From positions 124,001-188,000 of the forward strand of contig NZ_VFQC01000003.1 of assembly GCF_006717075.1 (NCBI RefSeq): a stretch of 64,000 bases of DNA, read 5' to 3'. Of the stretch, positions 35,201 through 42,037 are shown one piece after another. The notes beneath the pieces are model-generated. The model saw only the letters and a list, made by a program, of their open reading frames with translations, did no database searches and was not told the origin of the DNA. Every line of letters starts with the position of its first letter. Positions within the stretch are counted from its first letter, which is position 1. The translations under genes were made by a program, and so were the position numbers. Source of the stretch: Haloactinospora alba (GTDB lineage Bacteria > Actinomycetota > Actinomycetes > Streptosporangiales > Streptosporangiaceae).

Positions 35201-36275
35201 CGGCCATGTGGACGATCGCCCGGTGGGTGATCGGGATGATCTTCGGTCGTCCGGTGCTTCCGGACGACAGTTGCAGAACGGCGACCTCGCCGGGCTCCGC
35301 CCGGTGGACCGCGTCGCTCGGCTCGGAGCGCTCCAGCTCCGGGACCGGTGCCACGTCCACCTCCGCGCCCCGCGGTTGGGTGGCGAGGGCGCCGGAGAGC
35401 GCCGCGGCCCCGGCGGAGCTGGTGATGACGGGCGGGGAACCGAGCTGCTGGTGGACGTCGAGCAGTCCCTCCAACGCGGGGGCGTCCGGCCCGTACGACG
35501 GGGGAGAGGCGACGGTGGCGCACTGGATGCCGCCGAGCAGGCAGGCCCACAGCGCGGGGAAGTACTCCTCCAGGTCGTCGCTCTGCAGCACGGCACGGGA
35601 CCCCGGGCCGAGGCCGCGCTCCCGGAGGCCGCCCAGGACGCGCCGGGCCCGGTCGAGGAGGGTCCGCGGACGGGTGTGGCTGTCGCGTTCGGCGGTGACC
35701 ACGCGCACGCCCGCTTCGGGACTTCGCCGTGGGGCGGAGAGCAGCGCCTCGGTGACGGTGCGGGGGTCGCCGTCCTCTAGCCGCAGCTCTCCCCCGTCCA
35801 GCTCCGCGGCCGGCAGGGGGCCGGGGTCGCTGGTGCCGTGGCGTCCCTCCGCTGCCGTTTCTGGGGGAGCGTCGCGGTCGTGGGGCAGGAAGCGCCGCGG
35901 CTCCTCCGGAACCGGTCGCAGTTCGACCCGTGGCGCCGCCGCGGGGAGGGCCGCGGTCAGCTCCTCCTCGTAGTCCCGGATCCGGGCGGGGGTGAGTACC
36001 GGCAGGGCGAGCAGTGCCTCGGTGTCCGGGGAGCCGTCACCCGACCGGGGAATCCTCCGGAGGGGGACGACGGCTGTGGAACCGGCACCGATCAGCGCGG
36101 CGCTCACGCGCCTCCTGAGACGGAGGAGGTCGGCGTTGGGAGCGGGGACGACATAGACGGTCAGCAGACCGTTCCGGTCGTCGGGCCGGGTCAGCGCCAC
36201 GCATTCCGTGACAGTGTCGACGGTGAGGATTTTCTTTTCCAGGTCCGCCCTGCGAGGAGCGTCGTGACCCGTCAT
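32271..36275 (-). CDS. Loading protein: acyl-AMP ligase, ketoreductase, ACP
   Basis: 1334 residues. Residues ~15-130 resemble a detached C-terminal subdomain of an adenylating enzyme (TVTECVALTRPDD ... IPRSGDGSPDTEALLALPVLT). Residues ~195-725 are an AMP-dependent ligase (LQLSSGSTGRPKIIPITH, FAWGMAETATG, GWFDTGDLAF, GRAKEQIVINGANYY) of the starter-unit type. Residues ~725-1215 are a ketoreductase with structural and catalytic halves (WYLVTGGAGGIGSVLL; catalytic Lys in LRAKTRGTRN, VVFSSLLGF, Tyr in FGGYAAASAAADA; the usual Asn is Ser). An ACP with Ser1285 (LGLGSL) ends the protein. It would activate and load the starter acid for the KS of the next protein. The KR may reduce an alpha-keto starter; its real substrate is unknown. 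Confidence 0.88.
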   Translation of the reverse strand: MTGHDAPRRADLEKKILTVDTVTECVALTRPDDRNGLLTVYVVPAPNADLLRLRRRVSAALIGAGSTAVVPLRRIPRSGDGSPDTEALLALPVLTPARIRDYEEELTAALPAAAPRVELRPVPEEPRRFLPHDRDAPPETAAEGRHGTSDPGPLPAAELDGGELRLEDGDPRTVTEALLSAPRRSPEAGVRVVTAERDSHTRPRTLLDRARRVLGGLRERGLGPGSRAVLQSDDLEEYFPALWACLLGGIQCATVASPPSYGPDAPALEGLLDVHQQLGSPPVITSSAGAAALSGALATQPRGAEVDVAPVPELERSEPSDAVHRAEPGEVAVLQLSSGSTGRPKIIPITHRAIVHMAVTARSHNRISAGDVTFNWLPMDHVVPVVMFHLRDTVLGCAGVHAPTDHVAQDPLRWLDIMERYRVNHSWSPNFGYKMLTDALDAAPERHWDLSSVRTLLNGGEQCTMPVVRAVLERTARFGIHPGNMVFAWGMAETATGVVYKFVSERASSVTVEPASLDGAVRTVPETAGDDGVEFATMGPPVPGVRIRVVGDDGRVLPERTVGRVRIRADRVTPGYLDAPETNAAAFSGDGWFDTGDLAFAVDGELVVTGRAKEQIVINGANYYCHDIEDACGGVEGVSNGFVAACSLPDDATGSASLGVFYVPDTSSPLDASEVRSRLRAVVAERFRLAAARLVPLHRSEFPRTSSGKIQRSELVRRTREGEFDSSLPGTDPTFPECAYRPEWVPVEPVPDPLPSGPRIVVADGHGLADHLTPDSTTVTVRAGESFAETPEGYVVDPASPSDWDRLRNDLHTSGFRWGTLLYLPSYLPAPAPHCGDAELDRAMNRCGELLLTTVRELLPLASGEGARVVTASRQLRPVTGKEGVCYPAAQTAAVSSLLTAETPGVETRHVDLPGGTAADDAAAFESALGHRSGDGGETVWRDGRPHVLSLRPGVEDAPARDALRRGGWYLVTGGAGGIGSVLLEDLAQRYRTRFLVVSRNVAEGERGAVRHRAADVCDPEELRRVVAETERKWGGSPAGAVHLAESGYRFRLLAEETGESWREALRAKTRGTRNVAALLRERPGSHLVVFSSLLGFSPSVGFGGYAAASAAADALCAHLAAHTDLSVHSVLWGAWQDVGVNQGNPYESAIRQRGLLSLSPQQGALLTRLVLRQDAGTHLVGLNGAAPPVRRLVQGTEHLPLERAVVLADPDAFPDGPPAVTDAVGAHHPPVLVRQRDGDGHGGQPSGTAPADPETLRRVEEVFRGLLATDPDTERGFHELGLGSLQILQAHARLESALDMPIPQTALFEHPTVTALAGYLSGLRHSSPAQGEV

Positions 36276-37579
36276 CCCGTTTCTCCTTGTTCCTTCGCGG
36301 AAGAATCGGACGCGGATTCCCCGTCACGTTTCCGGGTTTTCTCCTTCCTTTCTCTGGTGAGCGGGAACGCGATAAGGAAAACGAGCGCGGAGGCGATCGC
36401 GAGGCCGTGCGCCGCCCCGACGACGGGCAGTGGCGCCCAGAGCTCCAGCAGCGCGGAGCTGATGAGCATCCCGACACCCAGTCCGCCGGTCTCCAGCAGG
36501 TGGGAGACGCCGAACACGGTCCCGCGCTCCCGCTCCGGGACGGTCTGGAGCCGCGAGTTGTAGGCGATCTCCGTGTAGCCGTCCGCGAGGCCGGCGCAGG
36601 CGGCGACGGCGACGAGGGCGTACAGCGGCAGTCCCGTGAAGGCGAGGATGAAGAACACCGACATCAGGCCGGTGCCCAGGACGAAGCCGCGCTCCCCGCT
36701 GGTGTCGCCGCCCGCCGCGATCGTCCGGCCGAACAGGCGGTAGGCGCTGAGGCTCCCGACCGCCCAGGCGGTCCAGAACCCGCTGACGAACCAGGCGGGG
36801 TTCTCGGGGTACTCCAGGGAGGCGAAGATCGGGATGCCGATGTTGTGCGACGCGGAACCGAACGCGTCCATGCCCCGCACCACCAGCATGAACGCCAGTA
36901 CGGGAACGGCCGCGACCGTGCGCACGGCCGCCCGCTGCGCGCGCCAGAACCCGGTGCGGTCCGGCTGGGCGGGCTGCCCGTCCCCCTCCGGGGCGGACTC
37001 CCCCGGCCTGGGGAACCGCAGCGGGACGGCGGCCAGGATCACGGCCGAGACGAGGAAGGTGGCCGCGTCCACGAGGAAGGCCACCTCGTAACCGACGAAG
37101 GCCACGATGGCTCCGGCCGAGGCGAACCCCAGCGTCATCGCGGTGGAGCGTCCGGTGACGAGGTACCCGTTGGCGCGCACGCGCTGCTCCGCCCCCACGA
37201 GGGCGGGAACGCTGCTGCGCAGGAGGACGTTGGAGACCGAGGCGCCGGCGCCGAGCAGCACCGCGAGGGCGTAGGCCAGGATCTCCTGCCAGGGGGACGG
37301 CGCGAGCACGAACGCGACGAGGGCGGAACCCTGGACCGTGTCGGCACCGACCATCGCGACCCTGCGGTTGACCCGGTTGGCCAACCCCCCGATGGCGGGC
37401 GCCGTCACGAGGCTGGTGAGGAGGCGGATGGCCAGGAAGAGTCCGGTGTCCAGCGCGCGTCCGGTCAACTGGTAGACGAACAGGCCCAGCGCGACCATGT
37501 TGAGGTACGTCCCGAAGGACGAGACCGAGTAGCCCGCCGTGAGCCAGACGAAGTGCCGGAACGCGGGTGTGGGGGGCAT
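36272..37579 (-). CDS. MFS transporter, probable product exporter
   Basis: 435-residue major facilitator, first gene of the biosynthetic operon. About twelve membrane helices can be traced, starting FVWLTAGYSVSSFGTYLNMVALGLFVYQL. The loop 2-3 motif is IGGLANRVNRRVAMVGAD, as in MFS_3/EntS-like drug and siderophore exporters. A charged Lys/Glu-rich tail closes the protein. AGGAAGG lies about six bases before the ATG, and the stop overlaps the loading-protein start as ATGA. Position in the operon suggests export of, or self-protection against, the operon's product. Confidence 0.9.
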   Translation of the reverse strand: MPPTPAFRHFVWLTAGYSVSSFGTYLNMVALGLFVYQLTGRALDTGLFLAIRLLTSLVTAPAIGGLANRVNRRVAMVGADTVQGSALVAFVLAPSPWQEILAYALAVLLGAGASVSNVLLRSSVPALVGAEQRVRANGYLVTGRSTAMTLGFASAGAIVAFVGYEVAFLVDAATFLVSAVILAAVPLRFPRPGESAPEGDGQPAQPDRTGFWRAQRAAVRTVAAVPVLAFMLVVRGMDAFGSASHNIGIPIFASLEYPENPAWFVSGFWTAWAVGSLSAYRLFGRTIAAGGDTSGERGFVLGTGLMSVFFILAFTGLPLYALVAVAACAGLADGYTEIAYNSRLQTVPERERGTVFGVSHLLETGGLGVGMLISSALLELWAPLPVVGAAHGLAIASALVFLIAFPLTRERKEKTRKRDGESASDSSAKEQGETG

Positions 37580-38016
37580 GCCCGACCTTCCTGGTGACGG
37601 TAGCGCCCGCTGCGCGGACGGGTGTCGGCTGCGCAGGGCGTTCGGATATGAATTTTTCCGGGATTTCAGAAGTGCGGTGCGTCGGTATTCGGGAACGCCC
37701 GTACAACCGTTCCCTTTCGTGCTCGAACGTCCGGACGCACCCTACTCGCGGAAGAATTGTCCGATCAATATGTGTACGCCAGAGTGATCCACGTCACACC
37801 AAGAAAAGGGGGATTGCCGGACCGTGTTACATTCCGGCCCTTTTTCCGTGTCGCGGTGCTCCCTTTCCCGCCGTCCCGTTCCGGAACTCCCGGATGCGGC
37901 CTTTCCGGCGGCGCGGGACCGGGGCCGGTACCGGACGGCCGTGCCGCCGGTGCTCCGGCGCCGGCCCGACCCGCGGGGCCGGTACCGGTGACGGCCGCAG
38001 CGCGGGGAGCGTCACC
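37580..38016 (-). other. Promoter/leader region of the biosynthetic operon
   Basis: This 437-bp gap contains no convincing gene. It is AT-richer than its neighbours at 37660-37860 and separates the operon start from the DUF3263 gene on the same strand. It contains the CRP-like palindrome listed separately. The transcription start cannot be fixed by eye. Confidence 0.45.
37783..37798. promoter_or_regulatory. CRP/GlxR-like palindrome upstream of the biosynthetic operon
   Basis: AGTGA-TCCACG-TCACA matches the TGTGA-N6-TCACA consensus of CRP-family regulators at nine of ten arm positions. It lies about 200 bp upstream of the MFS gene, a workable activator position. Short motif, so chance occurrence is possible. 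Confidence 0.4.
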
Positions 38017-38355
38017 TCAGGACTGGCCGCCCAGAGTGCGGGCGGTGCGCTGGCGCCGCCGGTTGGCGCGCAGCCGCCGCAGCCGTTTGACGGTGAGGGG
38101 GTCGAAGGCGAGTGCCTCCGGACGGTCGACGAGAGCGTTCAACAGCTGGTAGTAGCGCGTGGGGGAGAAGTCGAACGTGCTCCGGATGGCCTGTTCCTTG
38201 GAACCCTCGAACTTCCACCACTGGCTCTCGAACTCGAGTATCCGCCGCTCGCGCTCGCTCAGTTCCGGTTCCTCGGCGGGCGGTGGTACCTCTGGTGGTG
38301 TCGCCTGCGCCGCGGGGTCGGGGGCCTCGGGGTCGAAATGCACGGTGTCTGACAT
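38017..38355 (-). CDS. DUF3263 domain protein
   Basis: 112 residues. After a Pro-rich N-terminus the DUF3263 signature is complete: LSERERRILEFESQWWKFEGSKEQAIRSTFDFSPTRYYQLLNALVDRPEALAFDPLTVKRLRRLR. The family is restricted to actinobacteria and looks like a small helix-turn-helix DNA-binding protein with a basic tail; role unknown. ATG start with GGAGG-like sequence upstream. It is divergent from the DUF62 gene. Confidence 0.92.
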   Translation of the reverse strand: MSDTVHFDPEAPDPAAQATPPEVPPPAEEPELSERERRILEFESQWWKFEGSKEQAIRSTFDFSPTRYYQLLNALVDRPEALAFDPLTVKRLRRLRANRRRQRTARTLGGQS

Positions 38356-38424
38356 GGGGCGCCTCCTCGTCCGGCTCAGCGCGACTCATGGTAGTGGCCC
38401 GGTACTCGTGGACGGAGAAGAACG

Positions 38425-39264
38425 ATGACCACAGCCAACGGCTACAGCTGCCTCTCCTTCCTGACCGACTACGGGCGTGCGGACGGCTTCGTCGCCATCT
38501 GCCACGGCCAGATGGCGAAACGTGCCCCGACAGCGCGCGTCATCGACATCACCCACGATATCGGCCCCGGGGACGTGCGGCGCGGGGCCGCCGTGCTGGC
38601 CGAAACCGTCCCCGAACTCCCGCCGGCCGTGCACGTCGCCGTCGTCGACCCGGGGGTGGGGACCCGCCGGCGCAGCATCGCCGTGGCCGCGGGCGGACAC
38701 GTGCTCGTCGGGCCCGACAACGGGGTGCTGATGTGGGCGGCCGACGCCCTGGGAGGCGCCGAGGCCTGCCACGAGCTGACCGAACCGGGGCTCTGGCGGC
38801 ACCCGGTGTCGGCGACGTTCCACGGCCGGGACATCTACGCCCCGGTGGGGGCGAGTGTGGCCGCCGGAACACCCCTGTCCGAGGTGGGGCCGGAACTGGC
38901 CGACCCCGTGCGTCTACCCGCGCCGCGGCGTGAGGTCTCCGGTACGGCGGCCGGCGGCGAGGTGCGGGCTGTGGACCGGTTCGGGAACTGCCAGCTGAGC
39001 GTGTTCGCCAGCGACCTCAGCCGGACGGTTCCCGGCGGCACCCCCGAGCGGGTGGAGGTGCGCGCGCACGGGAACCGGTGGACGGTGCCCGTCGCCGACA
39101 CGTTCGCCTCGGTCGCCCACCGGCAACCACTGCTGCTCACGGACTCGGCCGGTTACCTCGCCCTCGCGCAGAACGGCGGGGACGCCGCCCACGGGTTCGG
39201 GTTGCGCGCGGGAGACCCGGTGGACCTGGTCCCGGTTTCGGAAATACCCGCCAACCCGGTGTGA
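38425..39264 (+). CDS. SAM hydroxide adenosyltransferase (DUF62 family)
   Basis: 279 residues of the DUF62/SAM_adeno_trans family, which hydrolyses S-adenosylmethionine to adenosine and methionine; relatives are fluorinase and chlorinase. The N-terminal domain begins SCLSFLTDYGRADGFVAICHGQM, with the ITHDIGPGDVRRGA and VAVVDPGVGTRRR blocks. GPDNGVLMWA and TFHGRDIYAPVGA follow; the C-terminal beta domain contains AVDRFGNCQLSV. No halogenase-specific insertion is evident, so the hydrolase is the best call. Confidence 0.9.
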   Translation: MTTANGYSCLSFLTDYGRADGFVAICHGQMAKRAPTARVIDITHDIGPGDVRRGAAVLAETVPELPPAVHVAVVDPGVGTRRRSIAVAAGGHVLVGPDNGVLMWAADALGGAEACHELTEPGLWRHPVSATFHGRDIYAPVGASVAAGTPLSEVGPELADPVRLPAPRREVSGTAAGGEVRAVDRFGNCQLSVFASDLSRTVPGGTPERVEVRAHGNRWTVPVADTFASVAHRQPLLLTDSAGYLALAQNGGDAAHGFGLRAGDPVDLVPVSEIPANPV

Positions 39265-39356
39265 CGTGCCGAAACCGTCCTTCCGCGGCGGGGGAGGCGT
39301 CTCACCGGGTGGTCGCCGACTTGACGGCCGCACCCCGTCACCCGGACGCTTTGGCC

Positions 39357-39938
39357 ATGCCCTCCAGCGATAGGACCCAGCCGCTGCCCATGCGCGGTGA
39401 CGACACCGCCGCGGTACGCGACAGCCCCGCCCTGGCCGACGGCCGCGTCCAACTGTCGGACTACGACCCGAAATGGCCGTACCTGTTCGGCCGGGAGGCG
39501 GACCGGGTCCGGGGCGCCCTCCGCGCCCGTGCGCTACGCATCGAACACGTCGGTTCCACGGCCGTCCCCGGACTGAGCGCCCACCCGTGCGTGGACATCC
39601 TGCTGCTGGTGGCCGACGCCACCGACGAGGACCGGTACCGCCCGGCACTGGAACACGCCGGCTACACGCTGCTCGCCCGCGAACCGCAGCGCGGCGGACG
39701 CCGCACGTTCCGCGGTCCCGACGTCAACGCCACCCTGTACGTCCTCACCGAGGGAGCCCCGGAGGCGGAGCGGATGCTGCTGTTCCGGGACCGGCTACGC
39801 ACCGACGAGAACGAACGCGCGGTCTACGACCGGGCGAAACAGGACCTGGCGCGGTACGACTGGCACAGCGCGCGGGAGTACGCCGAGGCCAAGTCCGACG
39901 TGGTGGAGGCGATCCTCGCCCGCGCCCCCGACACCTAG
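39357..39938 (+). CDS. GrpB family protein
   Basis: 193-residue GrpB/UPF0157 protein, related to nucleotidyltransferases. The family core is clear: VQLSDYDPKWPYLFGREADRVRGAL, RIEHVGSTAVPGLSAHPCVDILLLV, and KQDLARYDWHSAREYAEAKSDVVEAIL. Function unknown in general; some GrpB domains are fused to CoaE. The start chosen is the ATG before PSSDRTQPL; a later Met (MRGDDTAA) is possible. The TAG stop lies inside a CTAG that forms the edge of a small inverted-repeat element. Confidence 0.85.
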   Translation: MPSSDRTQPLPMRGDDTAAVRDSPALADGRVQLSDYDPKWPYLFGREADRVRGALRARALRIEHVGSTAVPGLSAHPCVDILLLVADATDEDRYRPALEHAGYTLLAREPQRGGRRTFRGPDVNATLYVLTEGAPEAERMLLFRDRLRTDENERAVYDRAKQDLARYDWHSAREYAEAKSDVVEAILARAPDT

Positions 39939-40103
39939 GTCCTGTTTTTCGGACGCTTGTCCTGCTGCGCGCCGCCCCGGCACACCGCCCGGCGGCGTTC
40001 TCGTCGGTCGACGGAGGGTCCGCTCCGCCTCCCTCCTCGGCCGTGCCGGGCGGCACCGGAGACGCCGCTCGCGACGAACAGCGCCCGAAAAACAGGACCT
40101 AGG
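39934..40103. mobile_element. MITE-like 170-bp element with perfect terminal inverted repeats
   Basis: CCTAGGTCCTGTTTTTCGG at the left end is repeated perfectly in inverse at the right end (CCGAAAAACAGGACCTAGG, ending 40103); similarity continues for a few more bases. CTAG at each edge could be a 4-bp target duplication. The interior is non-coding and GC-rich. The size, ITRs and absence of a transposase fit a miniature inverted-repeat element; it sits over the grpB stop codon, in the gap before otsA. Confidence 0.7.
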
Positions 40104-40176
40104 CTGTCCGGTGGACGCCGTTCGCGGTGGGGCGAGCGCCCGCCGGGCGGGAGCCGGTCCCCGCACCGCCGGCGCG

Positions 40177-41628
40177 TCAGCGCAGCGCGCGCAACTGCTC
40201 GGTGAACCACCGTTGCGGGGGTGCCGCGGCGGCGGCCTCGGCGAGGCGCCCGCAGCGCGCGGCGCGCTCCTGTCGGGGCATGGACAGCGCGGCGTGCAGG
40301 GCGTTGGCCGTCTCGGTGACGTCGAACGGGTTGACGAGCAGCGCGTCCGCGCCGAGCTCGTCGGCCGCGCCCGCCTCGGTGGACAGCACCAGCGCGCACC
40401 CGTCGTCGGAAACCGTGACCCCCTCCTTGGCGACCAGGTTCATACCGTCCCGGACGGGGTTCACCAGCAGCGCGTCCGCCATCCGGTAGGCGGCCAGCGA
40501 CCGGGGGAAGTCGTCGTCCATCTCCAGAACCAGCGGGGTCCACTCGGCGGTGGCGAACTCGTCGTTGATCTCCTTGGCCATGCTCCGCACCGTCTCGGTG
40601 TACTCCCGGTACTCCGGAACGTCGCCCCGGCTGGGGTAGACGAAGGCGAGGTGGGTGACCGCGCCGCGCCACTCGGGGCGAGTGGTGAGGAGCTCACGGT
40701 AGGCCGCGAACCCGCGCACGATGTTCTTGGAGAGCTCGGTGCGGTCCACCCGCACGATGGTCCTCCGGTCGCCCACGCGGCGCCGCAGCGTCTCGCGGCG
40801 TTCGGTGACGTCCGCGGCGGCGGCCCTTTCCCGCAGGTCGCCCGGGTCGGCCCCCAGCGGGTGCACCCCCACGGTGATGACGCGGCCGCCGAACTCCACG
40901 GTGCGGGCCGCAGTGTCCACGGCCACGTTGAGGAACGCCGCGCAGCAGTCCAGGAACGCGTCGGCCCAGCGGGGGCTGTGGAACCCCAGGTGGTCCGCGC
41001 CGAGCATGCCCTCCAACAGCTCCCGCGCGACGTCGGTGGGCAGCAGCCGGAAGTACTCGGGCGGAGCCCAGGGGGTGTGCGAGAAGTGCGTGATCCGCAG
41101 GTCGGGGCGGCGCTGGCGCAGCATCCACGGCACGAGGGAGAGGTGGTAGTCCTGCACGGCCACGCGGGCGTCGCCGGCGGCACCGTGCAGCAGCGCCTCG
41201 CAGAACGCGGTGTTGTACTCGCGGTACCGCTCCCAGTCGGCCCGGAAGCCACTACCGAAGGCGGGTTTGTTCGGGACGTCGTACAGCATGTGCTGGACGA
41301 ACCACAGGGTCGAGTTCGCCACGGAGGTGTAGGCGCTGGCGAACGTGTCCGCGGGAATGTCCAGCATCCGTACCCGCATCCCCTCCGGGGCGTGACCGGT
41401 GTGGTCGATCCGCCCGTCGGGCGCGGCCGCCGCGGCCTCCCGGTCGGCGTCGGACAGCGCCGCGCACACCCACAGCGCGTCGGACTCGGTGGCGACCGAG
41501 CTCATCCCGGCTACCAGGCCTCCGCCGCCACGCCGGTGCTCCAGGGAACCGTCCTGTCGGTGTACGAACGAGACCGGACCCCGGTTCGAAGCGATGAGGA
41601 GCTGCGCCTTGTCCACCTGAGTGCCCAC
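40177..41628 (-). CDS. otsA: Alpha,alpha-trehalose-phosphate synthase
   Basis: GT20 glycosyltransferase joining UDP- or GDP-glucose and glucose 6-phosphate to trehalose 6-phosphate. 483 residues. Family blocks are LLIASNRGPVSF and RRGGGGLVAGM at the N-terminus, VAVQDYHLSLVPWMLRQRRPDLRITHFSHTPWAPPEYFRLLP in the acceptor region, VRVDRTELSKNIVRGFAAY, and the donor-site block DALLVNPVRDGMNLVAKEGV. The start is uncertain between two in-frame GTG codons four residues apart; GAGAGG fits the second better. Works with OtsB at the other side of the biosynthetic operon. Confidence 0.93.
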   Translation of the reverse strand: MGTQVDKAQLLIASNRGPVSFVHRQDGSLEHRRGGGGLVAGMSSVATESDALWVCAALSDADREAAAAAPDGRIDHTGHAPEGMRVRMLDIPADTFASAYTSVANSTLWFVQHMLYDVPNKPAFGSGFRADWERYREYNTAFCEALLHGAAGDARVAVQDYHLSLVPWMLRQRRPDLRITHFSHTPWAPPEYFRLLPTDVARELLEGMLGADHLGFHSPRWADAFLDCCAAFLNVAVDTAARTVEFGGRVITVGVHPLGADPGDLRERAAAADVTERRETLRRRVGDRRTIVRVDRTELSKNIVRGFAAYRELLTTRPEWRGAVTHLAFVYPSRGDVPEYREYTETVRSMAKEINDEFATAEWTPLVLEMDDDFPRSLAAYRMADALLVNPVRDGMNLVAKEGVTVSDDGCALVLSTEAGAADELGADALLVNPFDVTETANALHAALSMPRQERAARCGRLAEAAAAAPPQRWFTEQLRALR

Positions 41629-41885
41629 CTCTCACGTGAGATCGTGTCGTTGTCCGCGGGTGCCGACCGCTCCCTGTGGGGAGCGCGGCGGCCACGGTAG
41701 GTGTTGTCGGTGTCGCCTCCGCGGCCGGGCCGCAAACCCGCTGTGCGGGCCGAAACGCCGGCGGGTGCGCGCGACCGGCGGGGACGCGGGGGTGTTACCC
41801 GCGTCACGATTGGTGGAAAAACGGACACCCCGTGGGTTAGGGTGACCCGCGAATCCGAACCGGATCCGCAACAAATTTCATATTG

Positions 41886-42024
41886 CTCATCCAGAGGGGT
41901 GGAGGGACCGGCCCTGCGAAGCCCCGGCAACCACCTAGGCGCGCGCTTCTCGCGGAAATTGCGAGGCCGCCTGGCAGGTGCCAACTCCGGCCCGGTACCA
42001 GATCGGTTCCGCGGAAAGATGAGG
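41886..42024 (+). promoter_or_regulatory. SAM-I (S-box) riboswitch
   Basis: All conserved SAM-I blocks are present in order. P1 is CTCATC (41886-41891) pairing with GATGAG (42019-42024). AGAGGGGTGGAGGGACCGGC and GAAGCCCCGGCAACC form the P2/kink-turn region. GGTGCCAACTCCGGCC forms the P3/P4 binding core. The 3' P1 strand runs straight into the GGGGAG ribosome-binding site of the next gene, which favours translational control: SAM binding would stabilise P1 and hide the site. Confidence 0.95.
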
Positions 42025-42037
42025 GGAGACGCCTCGC

